A DNA stretch of 64,000 nucleotides. Source: Streptomyces violens (GTDB lineage Bacteria > Actinomycetota > Actinomycetes > Streptomycetales > Streptomycetaceae). The position numbers were made by a program, and so were the translations under genes. Positions 9,161 through 17,644 of this stretch are shown here, piece by piece. The stretch is from NCBI RefSeq assembly GCF_000717745.1, contig NZ_JOBH01000019.1:1-64000 (forward strand), written 5' to 3'. A model generated the notes under the pieces. The model did not search any database. It saw only the letters and a program-made list of their open reading frames with translations, and was not told where the DNA came from. How positions within the stretch are numbered: position 1 is the first letter of the stretch; every line of letters begins with the position of its first letter.

Positions 9161-9522
9161 TCAGTCGACAGCGGCCATACAGGTCGAGTGATGGCCCCTT
9201 GCCGCACTCCACTTCCTGGCGATCATCCGGCGGTGCCAGGCCAGCGGGGTTCCCGGCGTGACCGGGAAGACATGGCTCCAGCGGTGGTGCAGTGTCAGCG
9301 ACGGCAACACGGCCAGCCATAACCGGTCGGCGAGCTCGTAGCGGACCGGACCGCCGAGTTGCCGCCGCAGCACACCACGTTCTCGTGCCGCAGCACCAGG
9401 ATTTCCGCTTCCTTGGCCGTGTCCCGGCGCAGCAGCACCGCAGGCACCGACAGCAACGCCCGGGTGGTCCGGTACAGCATCGAGATGATCACCCGTGCAG
9501 CATCCCAGCCACCATTGATCAC
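9161..9522 (-). pseudogene. Integrase-type (rve) transposase N-terminal remnant
   Basis: Two minus-strand frames join into one product. RTTRALLSVPAVLLRRDTAK, EILVLRHEN lie in one frame. LRRQLGGPVRYELADRLWL, FPVTPGTPLAWHRRMIARKW lie in the other, with the break near 9360. This is the N-terminal helix-turn-helix part of the common actinobacterial integrase-core transposases. The DDE catalytic core is missing. It is insertion-sequence debris at the right end of the conflict module. Confidence 0.8.
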
Positions 9523-9577
9523 TCTCTACGCAGCTCTCTCACTGCAGCGATGACTTTGCGATCCCCACAGGAAGCCG

Positions 9578-9790
9578 GTGTTCGAGCACGAGGCTCCGCT
9601 GATGGTGCCAAGCCTCCACACCGACGCCCCGCCCGAAGCGCAGCGTGTTCTTCACCTCGACGCTCCGGAGGAAATCGAGAGCCTCGTTCTGGAGCTGCTG
9701 ACCAAGAAGCCCACAGACCGCCCCACGCACGCGGGTGAGGTGTATCTGTGCCTCGCTGCCCATCTGCCCGCGCCGGGAAACTCCGCAGGG
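9578..9790 (+). pseudogene. Ser/Thr protein kinase C-lobe fragment
   Basis: The frame reads LDAPEEIESLVLELLTKKPTDRP followed by a short EVY...LPAP tail (shown here in pieces; the key signature is ELLTKKPTDRP). This matches the end of the C-lobe of Hanks-type kinases in Streptomyces, where the pattern is LxxLxxxLLxKxPxDRP. The N-lobe, catalytic loop and activation segment are absent. No start or ribosome-binding site is convincing, so it is a non-functional relic. Confidence 0.6.
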
Positions 9791-9973
9791 AGCTCTGGTG
9801 CCCTGGGCGGAGGCCGATCCGTGCCGCCCTACGTGTGTGGTTGTTGATCGCTCGTTGCACGGCGGTGCGCTGCCTTTACGCCTGATGGTCGAGGGCGGCA
9901 GTGATCCCCGCCCCAGATACCTGTGATTACCCGACTCCGCAGCCGGTTGTGTACGCCCTTCCCGCGATCCGTA

Positions 9974-11833
9974 CTACCCGGCCCGTCGCCGCGAGTCATT
10001 CTCTCGTGCCGTCGGCAGTACTCGAACGAAGAATGGGGGGCAGATCGGAGCAGCGGTAAATTGCCAGTAGACCGATTGAATTCCTGGAAGAGTTCCAGGC
10101 AGTCGGGATTCACGGAAGTTCGAGCTCCCCGGTCGCCCACTTCTGCGTGGCGAATGGTTCAAGACTGACCTCGGACACGCACCATATGCACATACAAGCG
10201 CGGGTCGTGACTCAATGCTCACGACTCGCGCTTGTGCGTTGTAGATCAGCTCAAGCCCGAAAGCCTCATACAGCGGTCGCTTCTCCAGCGGCTTGGCGGT
10301 ACTCAGCAGTCCGGCCATGCCACCGAGCTCGTCGATCATGGTGCGGATCTGTTCGGTAGTGAGGACCACGGGGCTCTGCGTGGAGCGGCGATGGAGCTGC
10401 TGCTGGGCGACGTGCCGCTCGGCTTGCGCTTCGTTGATCCACCTGGTCACCACGACGGGGTCGGCTCCGCCGTCCAAGGCGGTCCGGTACTGAGTGAGGC
10501 GGCGTTCACAGTCGGCCACCGTTCTGCGGGCGGCTTCCCACGTGGGATCGGGCGCCTGTGCGTGCTCCTGGCTGCGCTGTAGCAGCTGGAGTGTGCGACC
10601 GAGCCGGGCCGGGGCGAATGCGGTAGCGATCCAGGCATCGAGTGCCGGCAGGATGGCGTCCTCGCGGAGGTAGATCGTGAGTGGGTGGTCCATGGCGGCG
10701 GTGCGGGCGAATTCCGCGGTGTAGCGGCAACGGTGGTGGGCCTTGTCGTTGTTGAAATTGCCTTGCATCTTGCGGTGGCAGATTCCGCAGCGCAGCAGCC
10801 CGCGCAAGGCGTATGGGCGTGGCGTGCTGCGAGGTTTACGTTCGGCGTTGCGTCCTCTTCCGCCGGCGCGGGCGAGTCGCTTGGCCTCTACGGCCTGGAA
10901 GTCCTCCCGGCTTACCAGCGCATCGTGAACCGGGATAGCGGACCAGATCCATGCCTCGCGGTCGTTCCAACGCGGCTTGGTGCGGTGCCCGAGCGTGACA
11001 TCCTCAACGTCCAGCAATACCTCGTCCTTGCGCTGCTTGTTCCATACCTCGTAACCGGTGTATCGGGGGTTGCTGAGAATGGCGCGGATGGCTCCTTTGG
11101 ACCAGGCCAGACTGTTGCGGTGCGGATTGCGTGCGCGATCGTATGCCGAGGGGCAGGGGATGCCGTCGTAGGTGAGGCCTTCCGCGATGGCGTAGATGCC
11201 TTTGCCCTTCAGGTATTCGGCAAAGATGCGCTGGACGATGGGAGCGGCAATGGGATCCGCTTCCAGCCGGTGTCGCTGTCTGCCCTCGGCGGCTTTGCCG
11301 GGGTGCGGGTGGGGCCCGTCATCGACGATCTCGAAGCCGTACGGTGGCCGGCCCCCGAGAAACCGGCCCTCCAGCTGGGCCTGGGCCGCCATGGAAGTGC
11401 GGACGCGAATCTTGACCCGGTTACGTTCCCCCTTGCTCATTCCACCGAAGACCGACATCACCAGATCGTGGGCCTCGTTCTCCGGGTCGATAGCCCCGCC
11501 GACCTCGGGCACCCACAGAGGCACTCCGAAGTGGACGAACAGCGGGAATGTGTTCCCGAATTGGTTTCCGTAGAAGGTGCGCTGCGGTTCACCGATGACG
11601 ACGGCATCAAAGCCGCGCTGAGGGTCACGCAGCGCCTGCAGCAGCTCGGCGGCGCGTGGGCGGCGCTTCCACGGAAGAGCCCGGGAGTGCCCGGAGCCGA
11701 AGTACTCAGCAACGACCTGCCCGCCGACCGGTTCGATCAAGCCGGTCGCTCTGCGCAGCTGCCATTGCCGGGACGCCTCCGGATCCTGCAGATCTTCGGT
11801 TGAACAACGCCCGGCAAAGGCGAATCGCATCAC
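9974..11833 (-). CDS. Large serine recombinase (integrase)
   Basis: 619-residue large serine recombinase. Such enzymes use a phosphoserine link to integrate or excise mobile elements at att sites. The resolvase domain starts the protein; the catalytic Ser is Ser11 in AGRCSTEDLQ. The recombinase domain (GRPPYGF, WSKGAIRAILSNPRYTG) follows, then a zinc ribbon (LRCGICHRKM, HHRCRY) and a coiled C-terminus. The ATG lies 8 bases after GGAGG. A GTG one codon upstream is possible. Homologues seem to end near CPRSVL; here the frame reads through the 50-bp repeat for about 60 extra residues (SNFRESRLPG onward) to 9974. That suggests the sequence beyond the repeat was swapped. It may still be active. 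Confidence 0.9.
   Translation of the reverse strand: MMRFAFAGRCSTEDLQDPEASRQWQLRRATGLIEPVGGQVVAEYFGSGHSRALPWKRRPRAAELLQALRDPQRGFDAVVIGEPQRTFYGNQFGNTFPLFVHFGVPLWVPEVGGAIDPENEAHDLVMSVFGGMSKGERNRVKIRVRTSMAAQAQLEGRFLGGRPPYGFEIVDDGPHPHPGKAAEGRQRHRLEADPIAAPIVQRIFAEYLKGKGIYAIAEGLTYDGIPCPSAYDRARNPHRNSLAWSKGAIRAILSNPRYTGYEVWNKQRKDEVLLDVEDVTLGHRTKPRWNDREAWIWSAIPVHDALVSREDFQAVEAKRLARAGGRGRNAERKPRSTPRPYALRGLLRCGICHRKMQGNFNNDKAHHRCRYTAEFARTAAMDHPLTIYLREDAILPALDAWIATAFAPARLGRTLQLLQRSQEHAQAPDPTWEAARRTVADCERRLTQYRTALDGGADPVVVTRWINEAQAERHVAQQQLHRRSTQSPVVLTTEQIRTMIDELGGMAGLLSTAKPLEKRPLYEAFGLELIYNAQARVVSIESRPALVCAYGACPRSVLNHSPRRSGRPGSSNFRESRLPGTLPGIQSVYWQFTAAPICPPFFVRVLPTARENDSRRRAG
10136..10185 (+). repeat. 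Right copy of 50-bp attachment-like direct repeat
   Basis: Partner of 3381-3430 (46/50 identical, same orientation), 6755 bases away. It lies within the last codons of the intact recombinase frame, where the residues CPRSVLNHSP are encoded. Confidence 0.6.
10194..10235. terminator. Hairpin at recombinase 3' end
   Basis: Inverted repeat of 17 bp with one mismatch and an 8-base loop; arms begin ACAAGCGCG. It is embedded in the C-terminal codons of the recombinase beside the 50-bp repeat and could terminate transcription or be part of an att structure. Confidence 0.6.
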
Positions 11834-11836
11834 GTT

Positions 11837-12373
11837 GACCTCCGTGCGGCGGTAGGACGCGGGAATGGTGGTCGTCCGTGGTACCTCTGGGCGGCGTCAG
11901 AGGGCCAGCCACGGGGTGACAGATGCTGCGATCGAGAAGGGAAGCTCCTGGCCAGTCGTCGACTGTAGGTGTCCTTCGGTCGACTTCTGGCGGCGCGGGG
12001 AGAGGCGAAGGTTACGGTCCGCCATCGTCACGCGGAGCCTGCAGATGATGGTCATCACGGACGTCCACCGGCACGTCTGCCGTCGGAAGAGCACCAGCGC
12101 GAGGGCGGCCGGTGGCGTCAGTCGGGGTGCGGGGGTTGCGAACAGCACCCGAATTTTCGGTACATCTCCGAGAGCGTGGCCCTCGTTCCTGTCCGTGTGT
12201 CGGGGAGTCAGAGCCATGACGGTGTTCCGGTCAGAGCCATGCCGCACTCGACGCGAGCTCGGCGACGCGACACCGAGGGTGGTTCGGCAGTCTTGAGGAC
12301 GAGGAGTTGTTTGGCAGGCAGCCACTCTGAGTTGGTCTGATCAACCTCGGGCTGGGAGTGGGTGACATCGCGC
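11837..12373. other. Gene-free region upstream of recombinase
   Basis: About 540 bases between the recombinase start and the 3' end of the SLATT gene. Frames exist on both strands but none has family features, a ribosome-binding site or consistent codon bias. It may be decayed sequence. Confidence 0.4.
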
Positions 12374-12421
12374 TGATCCACATGTGAGACGCCGTGCTGA
12401 CCCACATGTGAGACGCCATGC
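12374..12421. repeat. 24-bp tandem repeat copying the SLATT gene 3' end
   Basis: Two adjacent 24-base units containing CCACATGTGAGACGCC, differing at two or three positions. A third degenerate copy is the last codons of the SLATT gene itself (ASHM plus stop). The last unit and the gene end also pair as a 9-bp hairpin (CCCACATGT / ACATGTGGG). Confidence 0.75.
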
Positions 12422-12427
12422 AGCGCC

Positions 12428-13303
12428 TTACATGTGGGAAGCCCGCCACAGGGTGTGTTCGCGGGAGACGGCGTCCTCGGCGTTCGCCACGAAGGTCGCC
12501 CATTCCGCCTCGGTGACCGGCTGTTGGGCGCGGAAGGCGATCGTCGCCAACTCGTGCCGGGCGACGGCGTACGCGACGGCGAGGGTCTTGTGCTGCTTCG
12601 TCTGTACCCACGCGGTGCCTCCCGCGGCGAGGGCCGCGCACACGCCGAGGAGGTCCACGTCGATGACGCCCGTCACCTTCGCGACGCCTGCGCAGACGCC
12701 GAGCAGTTCCAGCGCCGTGAGGGCGAGCGCCCACATGGTGCTTCTGCGCTCGTTCCACCGCGACTTGGTGCCGTACCACTCACGCTGGTTCTCGATGCGT
12801 TCCCGCAGGTAGATGGCCCGGCGTTCATCCAGGGGCAGCTGGCGCACCCGCGTCATCCCGGTGGTGACCTGCTCCGGGGCGCCCCCGTCGGGCACCAGCC
12901 AGGCGGCCTCGACATCGGACTCGATCTCCACGAAACGGGTCAGCAGCAGGTCGGCGGCGGCATCGGACGAGGTCTCCTCGCTGCCCATCGGGCTGCCGCC
13001 GACCATGTACCGCCAGGTGAGCGTCTTCGCCGACTCGGCGACCGCCCGCCCCTCGTACCAGATGCGGTCCGGGCGTTCCTTGAGGAGGTACACCTCGGTG
13101 ACCACGGCCGTGCAGAACGCCACCACCGAAGCGGCGGCGGCGACGTCCGCGCCGTTGACCTGCCAGCTGAACACACCCAGCGCGGCCGCGGCGACCAGCG
13201 CCCCCAGCTGGAACTTGGTCGCCAGCAGATAACGCCGCTGCCCCTTCAGGGAGTTGGCGTCGGCCGCTCTGAAGAGCGCCGGGAAATCCTCGTATGCAGG
13301 CAT
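12428..13303 (-). CDS. SLATT/DUF4231 four-TM membrane protein
   Basis: 291 residues with two pairs of membrane helices. The first pair lies near residues 30-75 (LGALVAAAALGVFSW, then VVAFCTAVVTEVYLL). The second pair lies near 195-245 (LALTALELLGVCAGV, LLGVCAALAAGGTAWV). Charged cytosolic segments including RIENQREWYGTK lie between them. This is the SLATT/DUF4231 architecture, a predicted pore-forming effector family of nucleotide-dependent conflict systems. I start at the ATG at 13303, which follows a run of nine G residues two bases away acting as Shine-Dalgarno. Longer frames upstream lack one. It is on the same strand as the lipoprotein and TIR-WD40 genes, 200 bases downstream, and may belong to the same unit or have its own promoter. 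Confidence 0.8.
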   Translation of the reverse strand: MPAYEDFPALFRAADANSLKGQRRYLLATKFQLGALVAAAALGVFSWQVNGADVAAAASVVAFCTAVVTEVYLLKERPDRIWYEGRAVAESAKTLTWRYMVGGSPMGSEETSSDAAADLLLTRFVEIESDVEAAWLVPDGGAPEQVTTGMTRVRQLPLDERRAIYLRERIENQREWYGTKSRWNERRSTMWALALTALELLGVCAGVAKVTGVIDVDLLGVCAALAAGGTAWVQTKQHKTLAVAYAVARHELATIAFRAQQPVTEAEWATFVANAEDAVSREHTLWRASHM

Positions 13304-13502
13304 TGCCCCCCCCCGTTCGATGGTTTCCGCCCGCTCGGCTACCGGAGCCATATGATCGCAGATGGGAGATCGGGAGTTCCATGAAGGCCCCCCGGGTCAC
13401 GGTGACTTCGTTCATGTCCGGGTCGGCGCACAGGTGCGGGAATTCCTGGTCGTACGGCGACGGTGCTCGGAGGAGAGGCCCCTCGCCACTGCCAGGCACG
13501 TC

Positions 13503-14144
13503 CTACGCCCCCGCCTGTCGCTCAAAGCTTTCGCCGTTCCAGGTGAAGGTGCGCTTGAGCCTCAGTGAGGGGCAACAGAAGGCGTCGTCAGCGGTGTAGG
13601 CAGCAAGGCTCAGGGTTACGGAGTCGCCGGAGAAGGAGATGTCGGCCACCCGCGGTCCAGGGCCGTTCGCCTTCTCCTCGGCACTGAGCAGCACCCCGAT
13701 ACGCCTGGGCGCTTCAGGAGGCGACGAGCCGTCGTACACCTCCACCTGCTGGGGGTAGGTGGAGGCCTGGTGTCGGCAGGTGAACGAGACGAAGGCGTCG
13801 GGCACTCCCGTACCGCGGACGTCGGCGAACCAGGTGCGCAGGATTTCGACGCCTTCGTTGCCCGCGTCGGTGCAGTCGATGTCGTCGATCACGGCTGCCC
13901 AGTCGGTGTCCGCCAGCGGTGTTCCGTCGGGCGAACCGGGCTCATCCGGTGCGGGCTTCTCACTGGGGGACGCTGCGTGGCTCGGGCTCGGGGAGGAGGG
14001 GATACCACCCTTCGGGTCAGCGCCCCCCTCGGAACCGCTGCATCCGGTGATGAGCAGGCTCGCCGGGAGCAGCAGGAGAACGGACAGGCACAGCGGGAGT
14101 AAGCGGCCAAGGGACCGCCGGGCACTGGGGATGTAGCACCTCAT
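13503..14144 (-). CDS. Hypothetical lipoprotein
   Basis: 213 residues. An N-terminal signal of basic residues and a Leu-rich core ends in a lipobox, LLITGC, with the lipidated Cys at 35, so the mature protein is anchored to the outer face of the membrane. A Ser/Pro/Gly-rich linker to ~residue 75 precedes a globular domain with four Cys residues (DIDCTD, SFTCRH, AFCCPS) and a beta-rich end (LKRTFTWNG). I do not recognise the domain. Its ATG overlaps the TGA of the TIR-WD40 gene (ATGA), so the two are translationally coupled. It may sense or report something at the cell surface for the cytosolic TIR protein, but that is inference. Confidence 0.8.
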   Translation of the reverse strand: MRCYIPSARRSLGRLLPLCLSVLLLLPASLLITGCSGSEGGADPKGGIPSSPSPSHAASPSEKPAPDEPGSPDGTPLADTDWAAVIDDIDCTDAGNEGVEILRTWFADVRGTGVPDAFVSFTCRHQASTYPQQVEVYDGSSPPEAPRRIGVLLSAEEKANGPGPRVADISFSGDSVTLSLAAYTADDAFCCPSLRLKRTFTWNGESFERQAGA

Positions 14145-17100
14145 GATCTGCTCACCTCGGTCGAGTACGGCTGGAGCGGTAGAACCGGATGGTTGCGGAT
14201 GCGCGAAGGGCCGGCGTCAGCGCAGATCCGGGCGGCGACGCCGGTGGCACCGGTCAGGGCGGATGTGCTCCGGGTGCGGTGCAACGCCTCGTCGACCAGG
14301 CGGCACAGGTCCTGTTCGGTGCGTCCGCGCCACAGCCGCACCGCCCCGTCCTCACCGCCGCTGACCAGCCGGGTGCCGTCCGGAGACCAGCTCAGCGTCG
14401 TCACAGCCCCGTCGTGCGCCGTCTCCCGCAGCTGCGGCGGTACGTCCCGGCGCGGTTCCCACCAGCGGATCGTTCCTGCACCGTCGCCCGCGGCCAGCCG
14501 CGTGGAGTCAGGGGACCAGGCCAGCGCCTCGACGGAGTTGTCAGCGGACTTCAGAACGTCCGGCAGCGGGGTGCCGGTCTCGCCGTCCCACAACCGGATG
14601 GTGCCGTCCACCCCGCCGACGGCGATCAGCTTGCCGTCCGGTGACCAGGCCATACTGCGTGCCAGATGCCGGGACGCCCTCGGGGCAGCGCCCCAGGGCT
14701 GTCCGCTTGCCGCGTCCCACAGGTGCAGCGAGCCGTCCGGCAGTACGGCGGCCACGTGCCGGCTGTCGGGGGACCATGCCACGGAGCGCACGCTCCGCCC
14801 GCTGTCCCGCGCCTCGTCGTTCGTCTGTCGCCCGCTGCTCACGGTGGCGTCCCGCGGCTGTCGGCGCGTCGGCTTTCCGCCGGCGGCGTCCCAGATCCGG
14901 ACCGTGCCGAAGCGTGTCCCGGAAGCGACTCGCGTCCCGTCCGGGGACCATGCCGCGGTGAAGGCACCTCCACTGCCCCACCAGTGCTTGCCGGTGGTCG
15001 CACCGCCGGGCACCGACCTTGGCAGCAGGCCGTCCTGACCCACTCTCAGCAAGCGGCGCCCCTTCGGATCCCATACGACGGCCGTGACGTTGTCCGACGT
15101 CCGGCGCGGCCGCTCCGGGCCGTCGGGGAGGGGTTCTCCCGTACGGGGGTCCCAGACCCACAGGGTGCCGTCACCACTGCCGCCGGCGATGTGGCGGCCG
15201 TCCGGTGACCAGGCCACGGAGCGGATGGCCTCGGTGGGCCCGGACAGGCCGGCCTCACGGGGTGGCGGGGGCGCGACCTCCCACAGCCGCAGCACGGATC
15301 TGGCCGGTCCGTTATGGCCGTCCGAAGCGTCGCTGACGAACGTGCCCGCCAGGAATCGGCCGTCGGGAGACCAGGCGAGTCCGCTGGTGAGCGAGCGATT
15401 GCTGTCCCGGCCGAGGGGCTGACCGATTGCTTCGCCGGTGCCCGCATCCCACAGCCGAACGGTGCCGGCGAAGTCGGCCGCGGCCACTCGCGTGCCATCG
15501 GGCGACCAGCTGATCTCCTTGACCGCGTCACCGAGCCGCCCGGACGATGACGCCGTGACCTTTCCCGTGCGGCCGTCCCGCCAAGTGATACTGCCGTCCC
15601 TGTTGCCGGTGGCGATACGGCGGCCGTCCGGCGACCAGGTCGGTGTAAAGGCCTCGCGCTCCGTCCGCTCGGTCCACAGGAGCCTGCCCCGCCGTACGTC
15701 CCAGACCTTGAGGGACTTCCAGGCGAGGGCGCACAGGAACCGGCCGTCGGGCGACCAGGTCAGGCCGTGGATACGCTCCTCGGACTTCGACAGGGGCAGC
15801 GGATCCTTCCGGGACGGTCGGCCGGTCCTGACGCTCAGCAGGCTGATGCCGTCCCGTACCGACGCCACGGCGAGCGCATCGCCCTGAGGGGAGAACTTCA
15901 TGGTGGAGAACCTGATGGACTCGCCCGGCAGCGCGTGCGGGCCTGCGGTGACCCTGCCGGAGACGCTGTCGCGCACGGCGTAGGAGGGCGGACCGTCCAC
16001 CGAGCCCTTATCGGTCAGCAGCAACGACCGACCGTTCCCGCTCCACTGAACGGACGTGGGCATCGTCCCGTCGACCCTGAGCTCGGAGGGCTTCCAGTAC
16101 CGTACGACGCTCCTGCCCTCCCGTACGTTCCAGCGGGCCACGCCCCCTGCCGCGTCGGCCACCCATATCCGCGAACCGTCCGGGGACCACCGCACCGCGG
16201 TGCCGAAGACGGCCTTCACGGGGACTTCGCCGACCAGGCGCGCCTGCCACGAGTCGAGGGCGCGCACCGCCGCGGCGAACGCGGCACGGGCCTCGGGCAG
16301 GGGCGGGGTAACGCGTTGTTCGGCGGCTATGGCGTACGCGAGTGCCGTATAGGGGTCGGTGGCGTTGTGGGACTGTGCCGCGTACTGGCGCACTTCGGCC
16401 AGCGCCGTCTGGTCCCGGGCCGTGTTCCGCTGCTGCACAGCGGTCACGGCGGCGAGTGCGGCGAATACGGCGAGTGCGGCCAGGACGGCGGTCGTCAGCA
16501 GCACGTGACGCCGCGTCCTGCGGTGCTGGCGGACGTCCTCACCGATCAGCCGGTCCTTGGGAACACCGTGCAGTGGGGCCGCCAGGGTGGCCACCGCGCT
16601 GCGGAACTCCGGGTCCCGCAGCGACAGTTCCTGTCTGCTACGGGCCCACCCCAGGACCACCGCGTTGGGCTCCTCCCGGAAGCGGCCCGACAGACACCGC
16701 GGCAGCGCCGTCGTGCGCCGCCAGTCGAAATCGCCCACGGACGCGTCCCAGGCCATACCGGGTGGCTGGCGGCTGCCGTCGGCGGGAGGGTCGGTGAGGA
16801 CGATGATGAGGTTGTCGACGCCCCGGTGGGTGCACCAGTGCTCCACCTCCTGCTGGACCCAGGGCGCACGGGCCGACTGCTCGCAGGCCAGAAGAACGAA
16901 GAAGCGCGAGGCGTCCATAGCCTCCTGGAGAGAACCCCACAGCTGGGAGCTCGCGGCCAGACTTCCCTCGTCCCGGAAGACCCGCAGGGCACGCAGCCGG
17001 TACCACGGCTTGGCGAACGCGTGCAGACCGTGCTGGATGCCGCGGGCCAGTTCCCCGTCGGCGGCCCTGCTGTACGAGACGAAAGCGTCGTACGCGAACC

Positions 17101-17194
17101 GGCCCTCGAACCGGTTCTCGGACTCCTGTGGCACGGCAGGAAGTCCCCCGCTGGATAATCGCCGGGAGACCAGGAAACGAGGGACCTTCACCAC
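14141..17194 (-). CDS. TIR domain-TM-WD40 protein
   Basis: About 1017 residues from the GTG at 17194, which follows CGGGAG by 9 bases; an ATG at 17329 is possible but less likely. A TIR domain occupies ~34-180 (YDAFVSYSRAAD, RVFRDEGSLAA, SRFFVLLACEQSA, WVQQEVEHW). A membrane segment at ~231-253 (LTTAVLAALAVFAALAA) is followed by some 14 WD40 blades, most with a WSPDG or WSPDS turn, enough for two seven-bladed propellers. TIR domains in such proteins are commonly NAD-degrading effectors or signal relays; propellers bind partners. The tail overlaps the lipoprotein start. The combination of TIR, membrane anchor and propellers fits a membrane-positioned conflict sensor/effector. Confidence 0.88.
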   Translation of the reverse strand: MVKVPRFLVSRRLSSGGLPAVPQESENRFEGRFAYDAFVSYSRAADGELARGIQHGLHAFAKPWYRLRALRVFRDEGSLAASSQLWGSLQEAMDASRFFVLLACEQSARAPWVQQEVEHWCTHRGVDNLIIVLTDPPADGSRQPPGMAWDASVGDFDWRRTTALPRCLSGRFREEPNAVVLGWARSRQELSLRDPEFRSAVATLAAPLHGVPKDRLIGEDVRQHRRTRRHVLLTTAVLAALAVFAALAAVTAVQQRNTARDQTALAEVRQYAAQSHNATDPYTALAYAIAAEQRVTPPLPEARAAFAAAVRALDSWQARLVGEVPVKAVFGTAVRWSPDGSRIWVADAAGGVARWNVREGRSVVRYWKPSELRVDGTMPTSVQWSGNGRSLLLTDKGSVDGPPSYAVRDSVSGRVTAGPHALPGESIRFSTMKFSPQGDALAVASVRDGISLLSVRTGRPSRKDPLPLSKSEERIHGLTWSPDGRFLCALAWKSLKVWDVRRGRLLWTERTEREAFTPTWSPDGRRIATGNRDGSITWRDGRTGKVTASSSGRLGDAVKEISWSPDGTRVAAADFAGTVRLWDAGTGEAIGQPLGRDSNRSLTSGLAWSPDGRFLAGTFVSDASDGHNGPARSVLRLWEVAPPPPREAGLSGPTEAIRSVAWSPDGRHIAGGSGDGTLWVWDPRTGEPLPDGPERPRRTSDNVTAVVWDPKGRRLLRVGQDGLLPRSVPGGATTGKHWWGSGGAFTAAWSPDGTRVASGTRFGTVRIWDAAGGKPTRRQPRDATVSSGRQTNDEARDSGRSVRSVAWSPDSRHVAAVLPDGSLHLWDAASGQPWGAAPRASRHLARSMAWSPDGKLIAVGGVDGTIRLWDGETGTPLPDVLKSADNSVEALAWSPDSTRLAAGDGAGTIRWWEPRRDVPPQLRETAHDGAVTTLSWSPDGTRLVSGGEDGAVRLWRGRTEQDLCRLVDEALHRTRSTSALTGATGVAARICADAGPSRIRNHPVLPLQPYSTEVSRS

Positions 17195-17586
17195 GGTGCC
17201 AGACTCCCGGAGGCTGCTGTGACGCCCGATCAGTTCGGTGCTGCCGACACAGATTGGCAGAACGGGGCTGGAGGGGGAAGGGGTCGACCTACCGCCAGGC
17301 TGCTGTCGCAAGCCCCTGCCGCGCTGCATCTGACGGCCGAGTTCGCCGGTGGCGAGGTCGGGGTGCTGAGGTCACGACCGTGGACCCGCCCGGCTGGCAC
17401 GAGGACGGCAGCGGCAACGTCTCCGGCATCAGCCGGCGCTCGGGATTCGTCCGGCCGGCATGTCCGGGGCGAGTTGGCTCGTACCGGAGCCGGCGGATCG
17501 CGGCACAGGAGATCGCCCAGAGTGCCACAGTCCGAACGACGACTGGGGGCCGAGTTTTATGAAGAGTTCTGCCGGACTACAGCACG
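17195..17586. other. Gene-free region upstream of TIR-WD40 gene
   Basis: About 390 bases between the TIR-WD40 start and the terminator at 17587. I see no supported gene; it should hold the promoter of the TIR operon. Confidence 0.4.
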
Positions 17587-17615
17587 GAGGCCCGCACCGT
17601 CGTGGTGCGGGCCTC
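17587..17615. terminator. Hairpin terminator downstream of NlpC/P60-like gene
   Basis: Perfect 12-bp stem (GAGGCCCGCACC with its complement) and a 5-base loop, 30 bases after the minus-strand stop at 17645. Confidence 0.85.
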
Positions 17616-17644
17616 GGAGTCTGTGCGCTCCTGTCGTTGGAGTG

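Noticed and set aside
7926..9320. Minus-strand frame of 464 codons
   Set aside because: Antisense to the TPR end of the SARP/NB-ARC gene, no motifs, no ribosome-binding site.
10194..10235. tRNA gene at the recombinase end
   Set aside because: The structure is a single long hairpin; no cloverleaf, anticodon arm or T-loop GTTCRA sequence could be placed.
10685..11803. Plus-strand frame of 372 codons
   Set aside because: Mirror of the serine recombinase reading frame; the recombinase motifs settle the strand.
15767..17158. Plus-strand frame of 463 codons
   Set aside because: Antisense to WD40 and TIR coding sequence; product is low-complexity and motif-free.
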